The translations under genes were made by a program, and so were the position numbers. A stretch of DNA of 8,145 nt from Candidatus Desantisiibacteriota bacterium (GTDB taxonomy: Bacteria > JACRDZ01). Below, one piece after another: positions 1 to 5,341 of this stretch (positions are counted from its first letter, which is position 1; each line of letters opens with the position of its first letter). Under the pieces are notes generated by a model. That model saw nothing but the letters and a program-made list of their open reading frames with translations. It ran no database searches and had not been told where the DNA came from. The stretch covers positions 1-8,145 of the forward strand of contig JACQWU010000301.1 in assembly GCA_016209155.1 (NCBI GenBank). Direction: 5' to 3'.

Positions 1-2
1 AA

Positions 3-2429
3 GATGGTATCACTAGGTGTCAAATCACCAATAGTACTATAGCTGATAATGGAAAATATGGAATATGTATAGGTGTAAATGATTTAGAAAAATTAGAATT
101 ATCAGGGAATAATATATACAATAAAGAAGGAATATATATTTCAGCCGGAACAATATCAGAAAACAAGACATGGTCAGAAAAATCTGAAGTCTTTATAATT
201 GGAGGAAGCATTAATATTAATGGGCTTAATAATCCAATATTAACTATTTTACCAGGAATTGAATTAAAATTTGATTCAACAGGAAGTATAAATGTTAATA
301 AAGGTGCGTTAAAAGCAAGCGGATCAAAATTTACGTCTATTAATGATTCCCCTTCGCAAGGAGATTGGAAAGGTATATATTTTAATCCAGATACAGATGA
401 TAGCAATACAATTTTAGATAATTGTGTAATTGAATATGGCGGCAAAGAAAAAGCAAATCTTGTATTTACATCTTCATCCCCAACAATTTCAAACTGCATA
501 ATCAAAAATAGCAAAATAAATGGAATATACTGCACAACATCTGCATCTCCATTGATTAAAAATAATATTATCGAAAGTAACAATTATGGTATCAGGATAG
601 ATAAAAGCAGCAGACCTGATGTTTCAAACAATACATTCAGCAATAATTCGGAATATGCAATAAGAGCAAGCATAAATGCTTTAAACAATATAAATACAAA
701 TTCATTTAATAATAATGGGAAATTGGGAATAAAAGTTATTGGTGGAAAATTAGAGCAAGATATAACCATAAAAAAAGAGAACCAAAGATATGATGTATAT
801 GAAGAAATGATATGCGTATATAAAGATACAGAAAATCCATATACATTGGCGATCGAACCAGGAGTGGAAATGAGATTCGATAATATGTGCGGAATACAGG
901 TAAGTGATGATAATTGGGAATATAATTTTCCATGGGATCGCAGAAGCAGCAAAAAAGGAATTTTGCGAGCAATAGGAACAGATACTGAAAAAATAAAATT
1001 TACTTCAATATCAGAAAATCCAGCACCTGGAGATTGGGCTTTTATTAGTTTTTACGAAGGAGCTGTGAACTACGATACTACAACAGGAGCAGGAAGTATA
1101 TTAGAAAATTGTGCAATTGAATATGCAGGTGGATTATTTAAATATTGGAAATATCAAGGTATGTTATCGTATGAATTAGTAACAGGTTATATGAATGATG
1201 GGATAAGGATTTCTGGCGTTTCTTTAAAAATTAATAAATGTGAAATAAAAGATAGCAGGGGACATGGCATAGGACTATCTGGTAATAGTGCACCTATAAT
1301 TTCAAATAATGAAATAAAAAATAATTTAATGAATGGAATAGAAGTAGGTGGTAATTGTGCACCTATAATCACAAATAATAAAATAAGCACTAATTCTGAG
1401 TATGGAATATTATCCAGTGGTTTTGATGCTGCACCAGAAATAGTAGGAAATAATATAATAACTAATGGGAAATATGCTATAAAAGCAAATATAAATAATG
1501 TTAATCGGATAAATAATAATGTAATTAGAGATAATAAAAAAATTGGGATTGAGCTTGAAGGTGGAACAGTAACAAAAGATATAATTTTTAAGAAAGAACA
1601 TATCAGATATGATGTTATCTCCCCAATATTTGTTTATAATTATGGCAATACAACTATTATTCCTACATTAACAATAGAACCTGGAGTAGAAGTGAGATTT
1701 AGTAATTACTATGGATTGCGGATTGGATTTGTGAGAAACGAGGACAAAGGTATATTGCGAGCAATCGGCACAGAAACAGAAAAAATAATTTTTACAGCAA
1801 ACACAGATACTCCGATAAGAGGGGCATGGGAAAATATCTACCTTGATAACGGAGCAATTGATTATGATAGTACTACAGGAAAGGGAACAATACTGGAGAA
1901 TTGTATAATTGAATATGGAGGAGTAAATCCAGATCGTACGGTTGTAGAAAATATTTACATTAATAATAATTCACCAAAAATAAGCAAATGCGAAATAAGA
2001 GAAGGTCGTGGTGATGGGATAAAGATATATGGTGCTAATTCGCTATTACTAAATAGTAACGTACACAATAATGATGGGTATGGGATAAATTCAAGTGTTT
2101 CTTCTCTCTTAATATTAAATACAGTTATTGCAAACAATAGTAGTGGAGGGATTTATTTAAATTATTCTCCATTAAAAATAAATTATAGTTATATATACGA
2201 TAATGCAAATTATGGGATAAATAATATTGGACCAAATTTAATAGATGCTAAATATAACTGGTGGGGAGATATAAGCGGTCCGCTGGATGATAATGATGAT
2301 AGAAATACAGGTGGTTTGTATAATCCAAAAGGTAAAGGGAGTAGAGTTACAAATAAAATAAATTACAGCGAATGGCGGATGCCGTTAGAGATAGAAACAG
2401 ATGATTTGATGTGGGAGAGGGAGCAATAG
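3..2429 (+). CDS. Right-handed parallel beta-helix repeat protein, 5'-truncated by window edge
   Basis: The frame is open from base 3 to TAG at 2427-2429 (808 codons visible), so the start lies outside the window; the TTG at 552 is not a start, because the same repeat pattern runs through it without a break. The protein is built of short Asn/Ile/Gly-rich coils of the type P.I.NN.I..N..YGI, typical of PbH1/NosD-like pectate-lyase-fold helices. At least three long super-repeats are visible. Each has an LTI.PG[IV]E.[KR]F strand (PG at about residues 84, 286 and 560), then G.L.A.G......FT.....P..G.W, then ILxNC.IEY.GG, then beta-helix coils. The helix closes with YNWWGDISGPLDD (about residues 755-767), a common terminal motif of such domains, followed by a polar tail ending in EIETDDLMWEREQ. 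No C-terminal membrane anchor or LPxTG motif is seen. The likely role is an extracellular adhesin or polysaccharide-interacting protein; no catalytic residues were identified and the exact function is unknown. Gene 2 follows after 26 bases. Confidence 0.93.
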   Translation, partial: DGITRCQITNSTIADNGKYGICIGVNDLEKLELSGNNIYNKEGIYISAGTISENKTWSEKSEVFIIGGSININGLNNPILTILPGIELKFDSTGSINVNKGALKASGSKFTSINDSPSQGDWKGIYFNPDTDDSNTILDNCVIEYGGKEKANLVFTSSSPTISNCIIKNSKINGIYCTTSASPLIKNNIIESNNYGIRIDKSSRPDVSNNTFSNNSEYAIRASINALNNINTNSFNNNGKLGIKVIGGKLEQDITIKKENQRYDVYEEMICVYKDTENPYTLAIEPGVEMRFDNMCGIQVSDDNWEYNFPWDRRSSKKGILRAIGTDTEKIKFTSISENPAPGDWAFISFYEGAVNYDTTTGAGSILENCAIEYAGGLFKYWKYQGMLSYELVTGYMNDGIRISGVSLKINKCEIKDSRGHGIGLSGNSAPIISNNEIKNNLMNGIEVGGNCAPIITNNKISTNSEYGILSSGFDAAPEIVGNNIITNGKYAIKANINNVNRINNNVIRDNKKIGIELEGGTVTKDIIFKKEHIRYDVISPIFVYNYGNTTIIPTLTIEPGVEVRFSNYYGLRIGFVRNEDKGILRAIGTETEKIIFTANTDTPIRGAWENIYLDNGAIDYDSTTGKGTILENCIIEYGGVNPDRTVVENIYINNNSPKISKCEIREGRGDGIKIYGANSLLLNSNVHNNDGYGINSSVSSLLILNTVIANNSSGGIYLNYSPLKINYSYIYDNANYGINNIGPNLIDAKYNWWGDISGPLDDNDDRNTGGLYNPKGKGSRVTNKINYSEWRMPLEIETDDLMWEREQ

Positions 2430-2443
2430 GAAAAAATATAAAT

Positions 2444-2448
2444 GGAGG
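2444..2448 (+). promoter_or_regulatory. Shine-Dalgarno site deciding the gene 2 start
   Basis: GGAGG lies seven bases before ATG 2456, ideal spacing. It selects this ATG over the in-frame GTG at 2411, which would overlap the upstream gene and place 15 polar residues before the signal peptide. The same site recurs before the third gene with identical spacing. Confidence 0.9.
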
Positions 2449-2455
2449 AATAAGT

Positions 2456-5209
2456 ATGAATAGAAAAATATCATATACAATATCAGTTTTAATTTTGTTA
2501 ATTTTAAGTTTAATTACAACTGAATCACAAAATATTTATGCTGAAGTTTATGGGAGTATATCTGGGAGGGTGTTATTTGCAGAAACTGGAGAACCAGTGA
2601 AAGGGATATTAGTATCTATATCTGTTTTAGACCCAGAGACATGCACTCCATTATCATGTAGGATTAGCAGTACGATAAAGACGGATGTGAATGGTAATTA
2701 TGTTTTTAATAGAATTCCTCCAGGGGAATATAAAATAAATTTAGGCGATCTTACCACTGAATACAATCATTATTATTATGATACGAGTATGGGGAGGTTG
2801 GCTTCTGGGTACTCTGATGCTGATTGTGAAAAATATAAATTGTTTGTTGGGAAAAAGTCTGTAGATGATTATGTATATAGAAAAGTATATGAATCACATA
2901 ACTTGCCTATAAAATTTTTGTCAGGCAAAAATATAACAGAATTAAATATTTTGTTTAAAAAAGTTTATGGAACGATATCAGGGAAAATATTGCGTGAGGA
3001 TAATACTCCTTTTGAAGGAAGTATTAGACTTAGTGCTAGTACTATAATAGGTGATACAATTTACTATCCTCGTTATTTTGGTGATTTTACTCAAAAAGAT
3101 GGGTCTTTTAATTTACAATTATTACAGGATTCACCTGGTTGGAATTTATTTATATATTATAGACCGAATTATGAAGGTAATATTGCATATGCATATAAAT
3201 ATCCTACACTTATAGATATCAAAAGAGGAGAAGATAAAAATGATATTATGATTTATCCCATATTTGATACAACTACAGTATTTATAGCCACTGTGTATGA
3301 TACTACTAAAATTCCTCTAAAAGGAATTAAAGTATATTTAATTCATAAAAATATTCTAGGGCAAAAAGATTATAATATAGTAGCTACAACAAATGAATAT
3401 GGTAAAATTTTTATAAAGGGACTTCCATCAGGAATTTATAATATTGAATTAGATAAACCAATTGACATTGAAAAGACTTTTGCTGGTAAAAAGATAGTAT
3501 TTAAGAGTAGCAAGAAATATATTTATCAAAAAGCTGTAGAAATTATTTTAAATAAAATTAATGAAGAAGAATTGATTTTTATTGAAGATAAAGCTACTAC
3601 CGTAGAACCTACTATTTTACATAGAACAGGATGTAATAGCTCTGCAGGTGATTTGGCAAATGATCTTTGTAATAAGATATGTCAAGAAAAAAAATTTGCT
3701 GAATGTGGTAAAAATGGACCTTGTCCAACACAACAATCAAATCCAGCTGCTAATTGTGGACCATATATATGTGATGGGATAACATTTTGTTATGAATTTG
3801 GTCGTGATGCTGGTGATGCGGAAATTCTTATTAAATGTGATGACCCAATATTTTATGAGATTGTTGAAGCACATGAAAAAGTGCATAAAACCCAATATAG
3901 CCCATGTAGTAAATATGATAATGCTGGTGAGTATAATGATGCGATGAGCTTAAATCATTGTAATGATGAAAAACAAGCTTTCACAGCAGAGAAAGGCCAA
4001 GCTGAATTATATGTAAGTGCATGTCGTAGTACTTTAAACCTTGGCAACGACTGGTGCGATGAACAATTCGCCGTAAACGACCCAGTTATTCCTAAGCCTT
4101 TATATTACTCCCAACTTCCCGATGTAGCAATACTTGAAGGTGGCTCAAATACAGCAATGCAAAGTTTAATCAGCACTTTTCGCTACAGCAATATCCTCAC
4201 AGATATAACAACCACATCTCAGGAGTTATTCAGCTATGCCAAAGTTTGTGTTATCCCTACAGGTGGTCTTGTAGGCAACGATTCCTCTCCGCAATTTAAA
4301 GCATTACTCGGACAGTATGTATCTGCAGGCGGATTTCTTGTAGTAATGGCAACTCAACACAGCAGTGATTTGAGTTGTATTCCTGTTACCGAAGGTGATA
4401 TGCTTTCAGGATATATGTGGCGAGAAGACATGTCATGCTGGTCAAATTCAGTGGAGATACAGGAATGGCATACAATCTTAAGCGGTCAGAGTAAAAATAT
4501 ACTTTCAGAACCTGTGGATGGTTATTTTACTTCATGGCCAAAAGAATCAAAAATCTTATTAAGAAGAACAAAAAACGGTCAGCCGTGCATGTTGCTTTAT
4601 TCCTATGGCAAAGGCTGGGTATTGGCAACAACAATTTACACAGACTATGGTTATAGCGTAGGTCAAGCAAGCACAAGCGGAAAAGCCCTGCTTCGCGACA
4701 TAATCACCTGGGCTAGAAATTCTGTTGAGATGATAGAATATAGACCAGGCAGTTCGATAGATATTCCGATTACAATAACGAACAAAACAGAAGTGTCAGT
4801 GAATAGTGTCAGTGTCAGTGTGTTAACACCCAATGGTGTCGAAAAAGAAAAAATCCCTCTTAATCTCCCTTTGCAAAAGGGAGAAACAGGGGCATATACA
4901 TACACTGGAACAGCAGGTCAGGAACTCGGCATATGGCGTATAGAATATGCTTTATTGGATTCAGCAGGCATAAAAATGCAAAAAGAATCGGCTGGGGCTA
5001 ATTTTGTCGTATCTTCTCCTCCAGCTAATATAAAACCTGCTCCAGACTTATCTTTTTCAGTTCAAAGCAATACAGAGAATTATGTTAAAGGCAGTAGTGC
5101 TGAGTTTACAATAATTAGCTGGAATACCAGTGATGAGGAAAGAAATATTACGTGTAAATATTTCTTCCCTCATCACTGGTGGAACACACAAAATGTGCAG
5201 TATGTATAA
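2456..5209 (+). CDS. Secreted multidomain protein with HExxH metallopeptidase-like core (paralogue A), 3' end probably truncated
   Basis: This encodes 917 residues. The start is ATG 2456, set by GGAGG and by a clear signal peptide: MNRK, hydrophobic residues 5-20, and an IYA cleavage site after residue 29. Domains in order: a carboxypeptidase-regulatory/CNA-B-like sandwich (about 30-100, YGSISGRV...G.PVKG...G.Y.F..IPPGEY); a second beginning VYGTISGKI (about 170-265); a third (about 272-345, PLKGIKV...GLPSGIY). Next is a Cys-rich segment (about 393-535) containing HEKVH at 473-477, followed by Q480, C502, E505 and E512. E505 lies 28 residues after the second His, a spacing that fits a gluzincin-type third zinc ligand. 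Residues 556-754 resemble a glutamine-amidotransferase/ThuA/DUF4350-like flavodoxin fold (DVAILEGG, VCVIPTGGL, GGFLVVMAT), but no nucleophile Cys motif is seen. Ig-like domains follow from about 755 and 862. The second breaks off after about 55 residues, where the frame runs into unrelated sequence at 5203 and stops at TAA 5207. Probable role: exported protease or surface protein; substrate unknown. Confidence 0.9.
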   Translation: MNRKISYTISVLILLILSLITTESQNIYAEVYGSISGRVLFAETGEPVKGILVSISVLDPETCTPLSCRISSTIKTDVNGNYVFNRIPPGEYKINLGDLTTEYNHYYYDTSMGRLASGYSDADCEKYKLFVGKKSVDDYVYRKVYESHNLPIKFLSGKNITELNILFKKVYGTISGKILREDNTPFEGSIRLSASTIIGDTIYYPRYFGDFTQKDGSFNLQLLQDSPGWNLFIYYRPNYEGNIAYAYKYPTLIDIKRGEDKNDIMIYPIFDTTTVFIATVYDTTKIPLKGIKVYLIHKNILGQKDYNIVATTNEYGKIFIKGLPSGIYNIELDKPIDIEKTFAGKKIVFKSSKKYIYQKAVEIILNKINEEELIFIEDKATTVEPTILHRTGCNSSAGDLANDLCNKICQEKKFAECGKNGPCPTQQSNPAANCGPYICDGITFCYEFGRDAGDAEILIKCDDPIFYEIVEAHEKVHKTQYSPCSKYDNAGEYNDAMSLNHCNDEKQAFTAEKGQAELYVSACRSTLNLGNDWCDEQFAVNDPVIPKPLYYSQLPDVAILEGGSNTAMQSLISTFRYSNILTDITTTSQELFSYAKVCVIPTGGLVGNDSSPQFKALLGQYVSAGGFLVVMATQHSSDLSCIPVTEGDMLSGYMWREDMSCWSNSVEIQEWHTILSGQSKNILSEPVDGYFTSWPKESKILLRRTKNGQPCMLLYSYGKGWVLATTIYTDYGYSVGQASTSGKALLRDIITWARNSVEMIEYRPGSSIDIPITITNKTEVSVNSVSVSVLTPNGVEKEKIPLNLPLQKGETGAYTYTGTAGQELGIWRIEYALLDSAGIKMQKESAGANFVVSSPPANIKPAPDLSFSVQSNTENYVKGSSAEFTIISWNTSDEERNITCKYFFPHHWWNTQNVQYV
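4805..4822 (+). repeat. Short AGTGTC hexamer repeat (Ser-Val) in gene 2
   Basis: Tandem AGTGTC-type hexamers encode alternating Ser-Val in an Ig-like strand. This copy is two residues shorter than the equivalent tract in the third gene, so the tract has changed length in whole units without breaking the frame. Confidence 0.75.
4850..4884 (+). repeat. Palindromic CCCTTTGCAAAAGGG-type repeat inside gene 2
   Basis: A perfect 9-base inverted repeat (4864-4872 with 4876-4884, loop GCA) follows a CCCTCTTAAT lead. Read in frame it gives KIPLNLPLQKGE, and in antisense SPFCKGRLRGIF. From general knowledge, NPPLQRG/PPFCKGG peptides are the signature of a palindromic dispersed repeat found across many bacterial genomes. 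Here it appears to be domesticated within an Ig-like domain as in-frame coding sequence. Its assignment to a named repeat family was not checked. Confidence 0.7.
5127..5179. repeat. 23-bp inverted repeat (long hairpin) inside gene 2, near the junction
   Basis: The arms 5127-5149 and 5157-5179 are reverse complements with one A/C mismatch, separated by a 7-base loop (5150-5156). It codes for TSDEERNITCKYFFPHHW. There is no T-run after it and it lies within coding sequence, so it does not look like a terminator. It ends 23 bases before the abrupt unit junction at 5202/5203. Confidence 0.85.
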
Positions 5210-5315
5210 TCCATCTGGTAAAGGGAGTAAAGTTACAAATAAAATAAATTATAGCGAATGGCGAATGCCGTTAGAGATAGAAACAGATGATTTGATGTGG
5301 GAGAGGGAGCAATAG
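5203..5315 (+). pseudogene. Orphan 3' fragment of a beta-helix gene
   Basis: This stretch matches 2317-2429 with a handful of substitutions and no indels. It encodes YNPSGKGSKVTNKINYSEW and onward to DDLMWEREQ and TAG. Everything upstream of these 37 codons is missing: the preceding sequence is the interior of gene 2 in another frame. It could be read from ATG 5202 (a 37-residue peptide overlapping the gene 2 stop), but no Shine-Dalgarno site precedes it, so translation is doubtful. The substitutions relative to the intact tail (Lys to Ser, Arg to Lys, several silent changes) show that it comes from a second, older beta-helix gene copy rather than from a very recent duplication. Confidence 0.85.
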
Positions 5316-5329
5316 GAAAAAATACAAAT

Positions 5330-5334
5330 GGAGG
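5330..5334 (+). promoter_or_regulatory. Shine-Dalgarno site of the third gene
   Basis: GGAGG lies seven bases before ATG 5342. The whole 26-base spacer differs from the one before gene 2 by a single base (T to C at 5325), so the translation signal was duplicated with the gene. Confidence 0.9.
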
Positions 5335-5341
5335 AATAAGT

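Larger units (their letters stand above)
2317..5202 (+). repeat. Tandem unit 1 (beta-helix tail, spacer, protease-like gene)
   Basis: This 2886-base unit aligns end to end with 5203-8145. It begins at TGTATAATCC in the last 37 codons of the beta-helix gene and ends after CAGTA inside the last Ig-like domain of gene 2. Similarity to unit 2 is very high from 2317 to about 2960 and from about 4030 to 5202, and much lower between. Confidence 0.9.

Noticed and set aside
20-952. Antisense open frames opposite the beta-helix gene
   Set aside because: They mirror the Ile/Asn-rich repeat codons of the + strand, lack ribosome-binding sites, and overlap a well-supported gene.
552-2429. TTG at 552 as the start of the beta-helix gene
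   Set aside because: The frame is open to base 3 and encodes the same repeat type upstream, with no ribosome-binding site or signal peptide at 552.
2411-2455. GTG at 2411 as the start of gene 2
   Set aside because: It overlaps the preceding gene and adds polar residues before the signal peptide; ATG 2456 has an ideal GGAGG.
2430-2455. Promoter or terminator in the 26-base gap before gene 2
   Set aside because: The gap holds only the ribosome-binding site; AT-rich -10-like words are expected by chance here, and no hairpin is present.
4121-4717. Active glutamine amidotransferase
   Set aside because: The fold pattern fits, but no nucleophile-elbow Cys with a downstream catalytic His/Glu pair was seen, so only a fold-like similarity is claimed.
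5127-5202. The 23-bp hairpin as a transcription terminator
   Set aside because: It has no T-run, lies inside coding sequence, and its second copy is equally inside an open frame.
5130-5315. A separate 61-residue gene starting at 5130
   Set aside because: Its first part is gene 2 sequence in the wrong frame and the rest is a copied beta-helix tail; there is no ribosome-binding site.
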